Below are positions 33,357 through 42,917 of a stretch of 64,000 nucleotides of DNA, in pieces. The notes under the pieces are model-generated. The model saw only the letters and a program-made list of their open reading frames with translations. It was not told where the DNA came from and ran no database searches. The stretch comes from JAJRAG01 sp050010535 (GTDB lineage Archaea; Thermoplasmatota; Thermoplasmata; Methanomassiliicoccales; JACIVX01). The stretch lies in assembly GCA_050010535.1 (NCBI GenBank), contig JBEKKT010000019.1, forward strand, positions 1 to 64,000. Reading direction: 5' to 3'. The position numbers were made by a program, and so were the translations under genes. Position 1 is the stretch's first letter. Each line of letters opens with the position of its first letter.

Positions 33357-35675
33357 ATGGCGGACGAAAAGAAGGTCGGCTCCGGCACTGTAGAGGTATC
33401 GCTTAGACGTGACCTTGGCCTCTTAGAGGTCCTGATGATAGGCATTGGGCCCAATATCGGCTCGTCGATATTCATACTAATTGGCTTTGCCGTTGGTATC
33501 GCTGGACCCGCCATCATTGTTGCCTTTGTACTCAACTTCTTTGTCACTCTTTTGACGGCGGTTTCCTATGCTGAATTGAGCAGTGCCTTTCCGGAGACTG
33601 GAGGAGGTTACCGGTGGATCAAAGAAGGTCTGTTTCCTCCCTTCGGATTTCTGGGTGGCTGGATGTCATGGGTTGGGCACTGCATAGCGTGTGCTGTGTA
33701 TGCGCTTGGTTTCGGTTGGGGGGTTAGTGCGCTCCTGTCCCAGTACAACATTCTATTCTTCGGACTCTCGCCGGACGATATCGCGAAATTGTTCGCATCT
33801 CTGATCGCGGCCTTCTTCATCTATCTGAACTACAGAGGGGTCAAGGGCGCAGGAAGATCCGAGATAATAGTCTCTTCCTTCCTGATAGGGATAATCATCA
33901 TCTACATCCTATTCTGCGCGCTAGCCATCTTCAATGGGGGCATGGTTTCCAATGCCTTCGAACCGTTCTTCCCGCCGATGGCACTCATGAGCATTGCCAC
34001 GTCGATGGGATTCACATTCATGATCTTCGAAGGGTACGAGGTTGTCGCCCAGACGGGTGAAGAGGCGAAGAATCCCGAGAAGACCGTGCCGAAGGCAATG
34101 TTTCTCTGCATAACCATTAGTGCCGTTATCTTCGTACTGGTCGCCATCGTGACTATCGCCGTTCTGGGATGGAAGCCGATATCCGACCTAGTGGCGATGA
34201 ACCGTGGGCAGGACGCACTCGTCGTCGCCTCACAGGAGGTGGTACCAGTACTCGGAGGGGCGCTGATTTCAATCGGCATAATAGTGGGATCAATTGCGGC
34301 TGTCAATTCAATTGTGTATTCATCTTCAAGGGTCTCATTCGCCATGGGTCGGGACGGTAACCTCCCAACAGTCTTCGGGAGGCTGCATCCGAAGAAACAG
34401 ACTCCTTCTGCTGCTCTCCTCATTAGCGGTGCGATAATAGTCTCCGCATGCGTGTTTTTGCCACTCAATCAAGTTGCCGCAACGGCGGATATCCTTATTT
34501 TACTCCTATTTACGTTCGTGAATGTTGCCGCTTTGTCTCTCAGGAAGAAGAGACCTGATGTGAAGAGGCATTTCGTCACACCTTTCTTCCCTTATATTCC
34601 TTTAGCTGGCATTGCTTCGAAACTCTTTCTTGCCGTGACGCTGTTCAACTATGAGCCCCTTGCCTGGTACTTCGCATTCGCCGTCATCTTCATCGGACTA
34701 TTCATGTTCTACTTCGCCAAGGGCAGGAAGGAGATCGAGAAGGCGGAGATCCCGATCAGAGCGCCGCTCACAAAGGAGGAGTTGGCAAGATACAGGGTGC
34801 TTATCCCGATCGACGACCCGAAGAACATGCCTATTATCGATCTCGGGTGCTTGCTTGCCTCGAAGCACAAGGGTGAGTTGCTCCTGACCAGCGTCATAGA
34901 GGTTCCCACCTCTGTACCGATCGATGCGGTCGACAAGCAGAGGGTTGACCAACGCAAGAACATGTTGGAGAAACTGAAGAAGTATGCGGAGCTGAGGGGA
35001 GTTGAGACGAGAGCACTCGTGTCCGTTTCCCACGAGGTCGTCACTGCTGTCGTGGACACGGCGAAAGAAGAGGCCGCTAACGTCATACTCGTCGGCTGGA
35101 AAGGATACACTCGCACGAAGAAAATGGTCCTCGGGAGGAAGATGGACGCGTTGCTGAGACAGACGCCTTGCGACGTCATAGTCCTGAGGTCCGAGGAGAG
35201 GCTGAGGCCCGACAACATCCTCGTGCTCTCGGGTGGGTTATGGCACGTGAGCAAAGCGACCGAGGTCGCTGCCGACATCGCGGTCGCGGAGAAATCCAGG
35301 GTCACGATCCTAAACGTCGTGGTGAACGAGAAGTATCTGACCAAGGCCAGAGAGTATTCGAAGAGGTTGAAGGAGATCGTCGAGTCTGCAGGAGCGCCTG
35401 TCATCACAAAGGAGATCAGGCCGGAGACGATAATCGGCGGCGTCGTGGCAGAGTCTATGGATTATGATCTGCTGATCATCGGTGCGAGCGCTGCGAAGCG
35501 TTGGGAAAAGTTCGCTTTCGGCCCAATACAGGACAAGATCGCACAGACGGCGAAATGCTCCGTGCTCGTCTACAAGAGGGTCATCGGTACCGAGATAGCT
35601 CCAGAGGCCAATCAGCCTGACGGTCCCCATGCTGAGCGACAAGAGTCTGGAACTCGTCAACGAAACGAGGAGTGA
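33357..35675 (+). CDS. APC-superfamily amino acid transporter fused to two Usp domains
   Basis: 772 residues. The first about 450 hold twelve membrane segments beginning LGLLEVLMIGIGPNIGSSIFILIG, the APC substrate-site pattern, with the MGRDGNLPTVFGRLHP loop typical of amino-acid permeases. The cytoplasmic C-terminus carries two universal stress protein domains (about 475-615 and 620-750), each with GxxG nucleotide-binding stretches (GASAAKRWEKFAFG in the second). Such fusions are known in archaea and may tie transport to ATP level or stress. The 3' end overlaps the convergent DHH gene by 95 bases. Confidence 0.93.
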   Translation: MADEKKVGSGTVEVSLRRDLGLLEVLMIGIGPNIGSSIFILIGFAVGIAGPAIIVAFVLNFFVTLLTAVSYAELSSAFPETGGGYRWIKEGLFPPFGFLGGWMSWVGHCIACAVYALGFGWGVSALLSQYNILFFGLSPDDIAKLFASLIAAFFIYLNYRGVKGAGRSEIIVSSFLIGIIIIYILFCALAIFNGGMVSNAFEPFFPPMALMSIATSMGFTFMIFEGYEVVAQTGEEAKNPEKTVPKAMFLCITISAVIFVLVAIVTIAVLGWKPISDLVAMNRGQDALVVASQEVVPVLGGALISIGIIVGSIAAVNSIVYSSSRVSFAMGRDGNLPTVFGRLHPKKQTPSAALLISGAIIVSACVFLPLNQVAATADILILLLFTFVNVAALSLRKKRPDVKRHFVTPFFPYIPLAGIASKLFLAVTLFNYEPLAWYFAFAVIFIGLFMFYFAKGRKEIEKAEIPIRAPLTKEELARYRVLIPIDDPKNMPIIDLGCLLASKHKGELLLTSVIEVPTSVPIDAVDKQRVDQRKNMLEKLKKYAELRGVETRALVSVSHEVVTAVVDTAKEEAANVILVGWKGYTRTKKMVLGRKMDALLRQTPCDVIVLRSEERLRPDNILVLSGGLWHVSKATEVAADIAVAEKSRVTILNVVVNEKYLTKAREYSKRLKEIVESAGAPVITKEIRPETIIGGVVAESMDYDLLIIGASAAKRWEKFAFGPIQDKIAQTAKCSVLVYKRVIGTEIAPEANQPDGPHAERQESGTRQRNEE

Positions 35676-36603
35676 GGTCCGTAGGTATCCTCGCTCCCGC
35701 GCTTGTCGGGTGTCCTCCACCTCCGAGGCCGTGAACTGAAGTAAACTCCTCGGTGAACCTGCCGAGGTTGACGCCTCCGTGACGGAGCCCTCTCATCGAC
35801 ACGGAGGAGTGCTCCTTTCTCTCGTTTATCATCACGGCGTAGCTGCATCCGCGCTCTTTCGCGACTTCCACAAGAGCTTTGGTGCCGAAGCCATGCAGAG
35901 ATCGCCTCTTATCCTTGAACTCCAGAATGCAGATGGACCCCTCGACCCTTGCGCCGTGCTCCACCCTTGCGAGCGCTCTCGGCCACCGTTTCTCGTTCTG
36001 GACTTGGAGGTATCTGCGCTTGATCAGGCCCACCTCGGACGGCCAGCACCCAGAGGAGAGGCGAGAGCTGGCGTGGAGCCTGAAAACGTCGTCCTCGATG
36101 TTGAATCGCCAGGAGTAGTCAAGTATCCTCGCCTCCTCCTCAAGGCGCCTGATCCCGTGAGTCCTGGCTTGATCTTGAAGAAGCTCTGTGTCACAGAACT
36201 CCATCAGGTCCGCTATGGCGACGAGCTTCTTCATGTGACCGCTCGATTTGAATTGATGGTACATAGCCCCCGCGGCGCTCATTCCTTCTCTGATCAGACA
36301 GATGTCCTGGATCGACTCTGGAACGAATGAAGGCTGGTGGTGATCTATAGCGATGATGTCCTGCGACTCTCTTCTCTGTTCTATTAATCTCGCCAGCTCA
36401 GGGACAACCGCAAGGTCGACCAAGAATACCCGGCTCGAGAATTCGTCCTTCGAGAAGACCTTCGCTCCGGCGGTCGGCGAGGTGACGAACGAGACGCGAG
36501 AGCCTGGAAAGACGTCCAGAAAGATCGCTGCACAAACAATGCCATCGACATTTCCTCGGGTAACGAGGTGAACGTCCCTCTCGTCCCTGGAAAGGCTTCC
36601 CAT
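35581..36603 (-). CDS. DHH-family phosphoesterase
   Basis: 340 residues from the ATG at 36603, which is preceded by a TATA region (TAATATATTC, about 36627-36636). The DHH domain shows TRGNVDGIVCAAIF, VDLAV and IDHHQPSF; the DHHA1 domain has HGLGGGGHPTSAGARIP, here near residue 310. The family cleaves phosphodiesters of short oligonucleotides or cyclic dinucleotides. An N-terminal motif ISRGNVD type suggests nanoRNase or RecJ-like action; the substrate is unknown. The frame extends upstream to 36714 but without homology. It overlaps the transporter gene tail to tail. Confidence 0.88.
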   Translation of the reverse strand: MGSLSRDERDVHLVTRGNVDGIVCAAIFLDVFPGSRVSFVTSPTAGAKVFSKDEFSSRVFLVDLAVVPELARLIEQRRESQDIIAIDHHQPSFVPESIQDICLIREGMSAAGAMYHQFKSSGHMKKLVAIADLMEFCDTELLQDQARTHGIRRLEEEARILDYSWRFNIEDDVFRLHASSRLSSGCWPSEVGLIKRRYLQVQNEKRWPRALARVEHGARVEGSICILEFKDKRRSLHGFGTKALVEVAKERGCSYAVMINERKEHSSVSMRGLRHGGVNLGRFTEEFTSVHGLGGGGHPTSAGARIPTDLTPRFVDEFQTLVAQHGDRQADWPLELSRYR

Positions 36604-36885
36604 CCCACGCGAGTATTGTTTTCCAGAATATATTACTTTATTGAGAGGATGAAGCCTGGGGAGTCGCAAGAGGGAGGTTTCAAGTCTCCCTGGTTCTCCG
36701 GGAGACCCCATCAAGAGGAGACATTGTCAGCGGGTGGGCCCCCTTGACCAGTTCATGAGAGAATCAACGTGCAGAGCTTCGTACTATGCATGTACACGTA
36801 CTGGCTATAGCGCAGGATAAGTGCCGAAGCTTACTTTCGACAAGGACGGAGGTTTCATATTGATGCCCCGTGCTGAGGTGATTGA

Positions 36886-37587
36886 GTGAAATCGGAAAAG
36901 GATTTGATGGTTGGCGAGATGTTCCGCTTAGTTGGAAGGGAACACGGTTACGACGATGTCAAGGCCCGATTCTATCCGTTCAAGGAATTCAAGAGCACAT
37001 GGTGTCGCAACGGTCAAACGGCGGAGTTCCGGATATCGGATTACATCCAATGGGCCAATGATGAGGTTCTTGAGGATTTCGCACGTTGCGTGTTCGGCAG
37101 AATTTCGAACAGAGGACGCAGAGAGGTGTACACCGACCGGCTCAGAAGATGGCTGCAATCTCAGGAGTTCATTTTGAGGAACCGTACGCTTTATCTCGAG
37201 CGCAGCCGAAACCTAACTCTCTCCCCCGCCGGCCAGGTCCTCGACCTCCGCGAGATACGGGCGAATCTCAAGGACAAGGGTCTAATCGAGGATTCCTCCG
37301 ATGCATTTCTGAGTTGGACCGTCTGCGGCAATGTGCACAGGGTAGGATACTGCAGCGTCATAATGAGAGTGATCGCAATCAGTTCGGTCCTCGACACCAT
37401 ATCGATGCCGGACTATGTGGTGGAGTACGTCCTGTATCATGAGATACTCCACCTCGAATCGGGACTGGGTTCGCTGCCCTCCGGACACGGCCGGGAGTTC
37501 AGGATGAAGGAGAAGATGTATCCGAAGTGGAGAGAGGCTGACGAATGGCTCAAGAAAGTGGCTTCTAGGAAGGAACTCGGGACGTAG
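36886..37587 (+). CDS. Zinc metallopeptidase-like protein (YgjP/SprT type)
   Basis: 233 residues from a GTG. The C-terminal third holds the zinc motif YHEILHLESG near residue 187 followed by HGREFRMKEKMYPKWREADEWLKK, the pattern of YgjP/WLM/SprT-like proteases (HExxH plus a downstream HxxxF). The N-terminal 130 residues are a basic, poorly conserved helical region, and a nucleic-acid role is conceivable. No partner is apparent. The stop is followed by the frameshifted HD gene about 47 bases later. Confidence 0.75.
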   Translation: MKSEKDLMVGEMFRLVGREHGYDDVKARFYPFKEFKSTWCRNGQTAEFRISDYIQWANDEVLEDFARCVFGRISNRGRREVYTDRLRRWLQSQEFILRNRTLYLERSRNLTLSPAGQVLDLREIRANLKDKGLIEDSSDAFLSWTVCGNVHRVGYCSVIMRVIAISSVLDTISMPDYVVEYVLYHEILHLESGLGSLPSGHGREFRMKEKMYPKWREADEWLKKVASRKELGT

Positions 37588-37634
37588 GTCGCAGCGACAA
37601 AGGTATCAGGTCGTCGGTTCATAGTCTTAATGAA

Positions 37635-38610
37635 GTGAGGGATGTGGTAGGAAAGCGCCAGTTCGTCAGGAATGTCACATTGGGAGATGATGTGGATGAC
37701 GTCTTCTCTGTCAAGTACAAGAAGCCCAAAGTACGCAAATGGGTTTATGTTCGAGGTCAGGGTCGCGGACCGCACTGGGGATATAACCGTGAAGTTTTGG
37801 GGTCCTGCCGACGAAGCCTCTGTCCGCAGGATCTACGACGCCTTTAGGGACGGGGACGTTGTCCGAATCAAGGGCCAGGCTACCACCTACAGAGACGTGA
37901 TGGAGATTTCAGTGAACGCCGAAAGCGGAGGACTTGTAAGGCCGGTTCAATCATCGGAATACAGTTACGGTGACTTCGTCGGAAGCAGTGAGAAGGATCC
38001 CAATCAGATGATGACCCAATTGAACTCCCACATCGAGAAGATAGAGAATCCTCATTTGCAGAGATTGCTCTCATCCTTCTTCTCGGACGAGGGGTTCGTT
38101 GATAAGTTCAAGCGCGCTCCGGCATCTATATCCATTCACGCTAACTGGATTGGCGGCCTTCTTGAACACACTCTCAACGTCACAGATATCTGCGATTTCC
38201 TCACGAAGACGTACCCCAAACTGGACAAGGACCTGCTGTTGGCTGGTGCTATTCTCCACGATATTGGAAAGGTTATCGAGTACTCCGTCACTACGAACAT
38301 AGACGAGTCGACTGATGGCATGCTGAGAGGACACATCGTCGCTGGTGCTGAGATGATCACGGGGGCCTGCGAGAACATACCGGATTTCCCGGAGAACCTG
38401 AAGCTGAAGATGGCCCACATGATATTAAGCCATCACGGAAAACCCGAGCAGGGCTCTCCGAAGAAACCCCAGTTCCCGGAAGCTGCGGTGGTCAACCTCG
38501 CGGACGATATGGATGCACAGATCGAACAATACATCAGGGTGAAGGGAGAGGCTCAGACCGATGATCAATGGGCATACAGCAAGCGTCTTGGATTGATCTA
38601 CCTCGGTTAG
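37635..38610 (+). CDS. OB-fold/HD-domain nuclease (YhaM-like), one frameshift near the N-terminus
   Basis: From the GTG at 37635 the frame reads FVRNVTLGDDVDDVFSVKYKKPK, the N-terminal OB-fold strand pattern of YhaM-like 3'-5' exoribonucleases. The frame then breaks around 37729-37735 (AAGCCCAAAG). One base fewer joins it to the frame that continues KYANGFMFEVRVADRTGDITVKFWGPADE and runs to 38610. The OB domain is followed by an HD phosphohydrolase with HANWIGGLLEHTL and AILHDIGK, the H...HD residues. The intact long frame starts at 37672 but its first 25 codons are out of frame. Sequence error or a recent lesion are both possible. Confidence 0.8.
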
Positions 38611-38879
38611 TCGTTGCTTGTTGGCTCGAACGTGTACGAACACCTATCAAGCCCCCTCATTTGGTTTGGATGCCACGGAAAGGCCTGACAGAATGGAGCG
38701 CGATTGGCGTACATCGTGCAGGTCCACAAGCCATCGACAAGGGCGAGGAACTGACACTGGCCGTTCTCCGGAAGTCCGTTCTCCCGATAGAATTCCCTCG
38801 CGTCCTCGTCTATTAGAAACCGTGGCTTGCAACAATCCCCGCAGCGGTTGCAATCCCCTTTCCGGAGGAAGTTTGTCAT
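38607..38879 (-). CDS. YkgJ-family cysteine cluster protein
   Basis: 90 residues from the ATG at 38879 (behind GAGAGG). The cysteines CNRCGDCC at the start, C in GQCQFL and WTCTMYANRAPFCQAFPW in the middle match the YkgJ (CxxCxxCC) group, a small zinc or iron-sulfur binding fold of unknown function. The upstream in-frame codons to 39017 lack homology. It ends 4 bases inside the HD gene end on the other strand. Confidence 0.85.
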   Translation of the reverse strand: MTNFLRKGDCNRCGDCCKPRFLIDEDAREFYRENGLPENGQCQFLALVDGLWTCTMYANRAPFCQAFPWHPNQMRGLDRCSYTFEPTSND

Positions 38880-38959
38880 CCTCTCAGTGATTGGTCTGCA
38901 GTCTATTTTGATTTCTCTATGTGCAAGAGTCCAGGTGAGTGAAGAGCAGACCGTTAAGA

Positions 38960-39072
38960 GGGGTGTCCCCCAGCCATAACAGATTGGTTCACGGAAGGGC
39001 GTAGCCCGCCTCCCCACACTGACCCAGGCTGGGGGTTTTTGTCGTGCATCGGGGTTGGTCCCCAGTCATAAC
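38960..39072. ncRNA. Unassigned structured element with a repeated motif
   Basis: On the plus strand GGGGN(3-5)CCCC(C)AG(C/T)CATAAC occurs twice, at 38960-38980 and 39051-39072, each able to form a small GGGG/CCCC hairpin followed by CATAAC. In addition CCCCCAGCC (38967-38975) can pair with GGCTGGGGG (39027-39035), which is followed by TTTTT (39036-39040). This looks like a structured RNA with alternative folds, but it matches no family I can name. Its strand is uncertain. It lies in a 380-base gap (38880-39259) with no convincing protein gene, between the YkgJ gene and the broken NTPase. Confidence 0.3.
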
Positions 39073-39259
39073 CCGACGTCTCGTCGCCGTTCCTGGAGCG
39101 ACCCATTATGTCGATGCACTGTCGCCCCCAGAATCCAGGAAGAATCACGGATCATCATCCAATCTCCGAGGGCAGTACGAGTTACGTGGAGCTGTGTAAT
39201 AACACTTTCGATTGTACTGCCACATGGCTTATCGCTGTCCCATGTCGATATTGGTCTAG

Positions 39260-39819
39260 ATGGCGTTGCCTCAGTTCTCGGTCATGAAGAAGAACACGCT
39301 GATGACCGGTCCTCCGGGCTTTGGCGAGACGAGTTCCATTAGACAGACAGCCATGATGCTTAGGGAGGGGGCGGATGGTTTCTACACGGAAGAGGCTAGG
39401 GAAGACGGGGAAAGAATGGGGTTTAGAATCAGCCGCTGGACGGCGAGAGCGGAGTGCTCGCCCACGTGGACTTCGAAGGCGACCAGAAGGTCGGTCGGTA
39501 CGGTGTGAACGTTACGGATCTCGATAGAGTGGGTGCTGCTGCGATCTGGCGCGCGATGAAAACCGGAAGGGTCGTCATCGTCGACGAGATCGGGAAGGTG
39601 GAGCTGTTTTATTCAGGCTCTAGGATGGCCGTCCTCGAGGCTTTCGGTTCCCTCCGTCCTGTGATAGCGACGATAAAGGACAAGGAAGAACAGTTCTGCG
39701 ACGTCATCAAGACGAGGAACGATGTCCAGATCGTGTACATGACCAAGGAGAACCGAGATGCGGTCCCGGATGACATTGTGAGACTCCTGCGAAAGTATTT
39801 ATGTTCTAGCACTCAATAA
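39260..39819 (+). pseudogene. THEP1-family NTPase, frameshifted and Walker A mutated
   Basis: The first part, MKKNTLMTGPPGFGETSSIRQT, is the THEP1 (NTPase_1) start, but the Walker A lysine is a glutamate (GETS where GKT is required). TEEAREDGERMGFRI follows. The frame then changes near 39430: the other frame gives QPLDGESGVLAHVDFEGDQKVGRYGVN and runs to 39819, including VVIVDEIGKVELF, the Walker B-like motif. One missing base restores the protein. The family are small ATPases/GTPases of unknown role. The lost catalytic lysine suggests true decay. The start at 39284 is the alternative. Confidence 0.8.
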
Positions 39820-39827
39820 AATAACCG

Positions 39828-40805
39828 ATGACTATCCTTATTGGCTGCAGCGGATGGTCTTATGACGATTGGGTAGGGCGTTTCTATCCCATCGATCTCG
39901 CCCAGAAGAGGGGCGAGTGGCTCAGATACTATGCAGGTTACTTCAGGACAGTGGAGATAAACAGCACGTTCTACCGCCCGCCCAATGATTTCCTCGTGAA
40001 TTCATGGATCAAGAAGGCATCCGACCTCGAGGACTTCGAATTCTCAGTAAAGCTGCCGCAGATCATCACCCACGACTCCATCGTGAAGGGAAATGCGGAA
40101 CATGCGGCGAATCAAGCCGCATCCTTCGAGAAGATATGCGTCGAACCGCTTGCAAGGGAGAACCTTCTCGGTAGCGTGCTCATCCAGCTCTCGCCATACT
40201 TCAAGAACGAAGGAGACGCCGTCAACAACCTGGCCGTGTTGCTCAGAGTCGTGTCGTGCGATAAGTATCCATACGCAGTCGAATTCCGTCACAGGTCTTG
40301 GCTTGAAGACTCAATTCGGGAGATCGTCCCAGAAGCTCTGGATCTCCTCCAAGGGCGCAACGTCGCGAATGTCGTCATAGACGGTCCCGGCTTTCCAGTC
40401 ACGTCCAGAAACGTCGCAGATCACTCCTACATACGATTCCATGGAAGAAACTACGATATCTGGTACTCCGACGAGAAAGAAGATGACTGCAGGATCAACC
40501 GCTATGATTTCCTCTACTCCGAAACGCAGTTGAGGCCATGGGTCGAAAGAATAAGAGGAGCAGAAGAAGGCGCCCAGAAGGTCAGAGTATACTTCAATAA
40601 CCACGGTAGATCCAAGGCGGTCAAGAACGCCTTCCAGATGATGGACCTGCTATCGATCCCGCATCGTCAAAAAGAGATCCAGTTGCAGGACCAGATGACG
40701 TTGGGGAGCTTTGATGCCTCCGCTGCGGAAACGAATGTGGTGGAAAAAAACGCAAACCTTCAAATCCATAGACAAAATAGCCGGGGGGCAAGTACCAATC
40801 GTTGA
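39828..40805 (+). CDS. DUF72 (YecE-like) protein
   Basis: 325 residues. The start LIGCSGWSYDDWVGRFYP, VEINSTFYRPPND, SVKLPQIITH, VEFRHRSW and YIRFHGR are the DUF72 pattern, a TIM-barrel-like fold of unknown function. The C-terminal 30 residues are polar and not conserved. It precedes the ADP-forming synthetase gene by 12 bases on the same strand, so they may share a transcript. Confidence 0.88.
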   Translation: MTILIGCSGWSYDDWVGRFYPIDLAQKRGEWLRYYAGYFRTVEINSTFYRPPNDFLVNSWIKKASDLEDFEFSVKLPQIITHDSIVKGNAEHAANQAASFEKICVEPLARENLLGSVLIQLSPYFKNEGDAVNNLAVLLRVVSCDKYPYAVEFRHRSWLEDSIREIVPEALDLLQGRNVANVVIDGPGFPVTSRNVADHSYIRFHGRNYDIWYSDEKEDDCRINRYDFLYSETQLRPWVERIRGAEEGAQKVRVYFNNHGRSKAVKNAFQMMDLLSIPHRQKEIQLQDQMTLGSFDASAAETNVVEKNANLQIHRQNSRGASTNR

Positions 40806-40817
40806 TGGTGTCACAAC

Positions 40818-42917
40818 ATGAAGACGCTATTCGAGCCAGAGTCTATTGCTGTGGTCGGGGCTGCCAGAGATGAGGGAAAGGTGGGTCGTGCCGTTATGAA
40901 GAACCTCATCGGCTCTGGATTCAGGGGCAAGATATTCCCGGTGAATCCAAAGGCCCCGGAGATCCTTGGTTTCAAGTGCTATCCCTCCTTGACTAACATA
41001 CCTGAGCCTGTCGATATGGCTATCATTGTCATCCCTGCTGCATTCGTGCCCAGAGTCATCGAGGAGGCCGGGCAGAAAAGGATAAAATCCGCTATAATAA
41101 TCACTTCGGGTTTCAAAGAGGCTGGAAAGGAGGGCGCCGAACTCGAGAGGAACATTGGGGAGACAGCAAGGAAGTATGGCATGAACATCCTAGGACCCAA
41201 CTGTCTGGGGTTGATCAACACCAATCATAACATGAACGCCACCTTCACCAAAAACTACCCGACGGAAGGACCTGTCGCCATCACGTCTCAATCTGGAGCC
41301 GTTGGAACGACCGTTCTCGACTGGGCATCCGAGGTCAAGATAGGTTTCTCGAAGTTCATTAGTGTCGGCAACAAGGTCGACATCGACGAAGCCGATCTCA
41401 TCGATTATCTCCGGAATGATGACAACACGAAGGTCATCGGGATGTACATAGAAGGCGCTAATAGAGGTAACGAGTTCATGCGGGCCGCATTTCAGGCGAC
41501 GAAGTCAAAGCCGATAATCGCCTTGAAGGCGGGCAGAACGAGCTCCGGCGCGAAGGCCGCTTCTTCGCACACCGGAGCGCTATCTGGGAGCGACAAAGTT
41601 TACGATGCGGCGATGGATCAATCCGGTATCATAAGGGTGAAGACGATCGACGAGCTCTTCGATTTGCTCCTGGTGTTCGCGAACATGCCTTTGCCAAAGG
41701 GGGACGGAGTCGCGGTCGTCACCAATGCTGGCGGTCTTGGCGTCATGGCCGCCGACGCGGCCTCGGATTACGGTCTCACGTTGGCGTCGTTCGAGTCCGA
41801 GACTATAGAGAGGCTGAAGAGCAAGCTGCCGGAACAATGCAACTTCTACAACCCAGTTGATGTGCTGGGAGATGCCGACGCCGTGCGATATGAATTTGCC
41901 ATCAGAACGCTTATGGAGGATGAGAACGTTTCCTGCATTGCTGTCATGCTGGCTCCAACCGATCTGGTGGACATACCTTCTACTGCGAGGCTCCTTGCAT
42001 CATTCTCCGGGAACGTGAAGGTGCCAGTCGTCGCTGCCTTCGTCGGCGGCAAGGATTGTCGAAATGGTATTGACATACTGAGACCCTCCGGTATTCCGAA
42101 TTATGAATCGCCTGACAGGGCTATGAGAGCTCTGAGCGGCATGGTGCAGTACCAGAAGATGAACGCGAATAGGGACGAGGCTCCTCCCATCGTAGTCGAG
42201 GGCGACAAGGAACCGGTCCAGAGACTACTAGATAGGATAAGGGCCGAAGGCAGGGTGGCCTTGAGCGAGGACGAGGGCAAGGAGATTCTCAAGGCGTACG
42301 GGGTTCCGGTTCCCGTGGAGATTGTCGCGAAGGATTCTAAGGGGGCAGTGGAAGCGGCTGATCGTATCGGTTACCCAGTCGTCATGAAAATCGTCTCTCC
42401 GGATATAGCCCACAAGACCGATGTGGGCGGTGTAGCGGTCGGTGTTGCGAATGCTGAGGACGTCAAGAAGCAGTTCAACCTTATCGTCAGCAGGAGCAAG
42501 AACAAAATGCCAGACGCGAGGATCGACGGCGTAGTAATATGTCAGACGATAAGCGGAAGGGAGGTCATCATCGGCATGGTTCGCGATCCACAGTTCGGCC
42601 CCGTCATCACCTTCGGTCTCGGCGGAATATTCGTGGAGATCATGAAGGACGTCACCCAGAGGATCGCTCCTCTGACGGAGGCTCAGGTGACGAAGATGAT
42701 ATCCTCGATCAGAGCATTCCCGATACTGTCTGGTGCGAGGGGAAGGAAGCCGGCTGATATCAACTCACTGAAGAATGTCATCTATAGGGTCGCGCAGGTC
42801 TCTCTTGATTTCCCAGAAATATCTGAGCTTGAAATCAACCCCGTCATCGTGTCAGATGAGGGGAAGGGATGCGGCGCAGTCGACGCGCTGGTCATAATTA
42901 GGAGGGAGAACAAATGA
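40818..42917 (+). CDS. acdAB: ADP-forming acyl-CoA synthetase (acetate-CoA ligase), alpha and beta fused
   Basis: 699 residues. A CoA-binding Rossmann part (ESIAVVGAARDEGKVG), then a succinyl-CoA ligase-like part with the active-histidine motif SSHTGALSG near residue 250, a flavodoxin-like domain, and a C-terminal ATP-grasp domain (about 475-699, GYPVVMKIVSPDIAHKTD). This is the fused form of archaeal ACD, which makes ATP from acyl-CoA, usually in peptide or sugar fermentation. The next gene overlaps it by 4 bases (ATGA). Confidence 0.96.
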   Translation: MKTLFEPESIAVVGAARDEGKVGRAVMKNLIGSGFRGKIFPVNPKAPEILGFKCYPSLTNIPEPVDMAIIVIPAAFVPRVIEEAGQKRIKSAIIITSGFKEAGKEGAELERNIGETARKYGMNILGPNCLGLINTNHNMNATFTKNYPTEGPVAITSQSGAVGTTVLDWASEVKIGFSKFISVGNKVDIDEADLIDYLRNDDNTKVIGMYIEGANRGNEFMRAAFQATKSKPIIALKAGRTSSGAKAASSHTGALSGSDKVYDAAMDQSGIIRVKTIDELFDLLLVFANMPLPKGDGVAVVTNAGGLGVMAADAASDYGLTLASFESETIERLKSKLPEQCNFYNPVDVLGDADAVRYEFAIRTLMEDENVSCIAVMLAPTDLVDIPSTARLLASFSGNVKVPVVAAFVGGKDCRNGIDILRPSGIPNYESPDRAMRALSGMVQYQKMNANRDEAPPIVVEGDKEPVQRLLDRIRAEGRVALSEDEGKEILKAYGVPVPVEIVAKDSKGAVEAADRIGYPVVMKIVSPDIAHKTDVGGVAVGVANAEDVKKQFNLIVSRSKNKMPDARIDGVVICQTISGREVIIGMVRDPQFGPVITFGLGGIFVEIMKDVTQRIAPLTEAQVTKMISSIRAFPILSGARGRKPADINSLKNVIYRVAQVSLDFPEISELEINPVIVSDEGKGCGAVDALVIIRRENK

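Noticed and set aside
39051..39110. Possible fluoride-type riboswitch
   Set aside because: GGGG...CCCC...CATAACC faintly resembles its first stem, but the conserved downstream part (UGAUG...CCUAC) is absent and no transporter gene follows.
38954..39148. Minus-strand 64-codon ORF rich in Gly, Trp and Pro
   Set aside because: The composition mirrors the GGGG/CCCC hairpins; no family pattern, promoter or ribosome site is seen.
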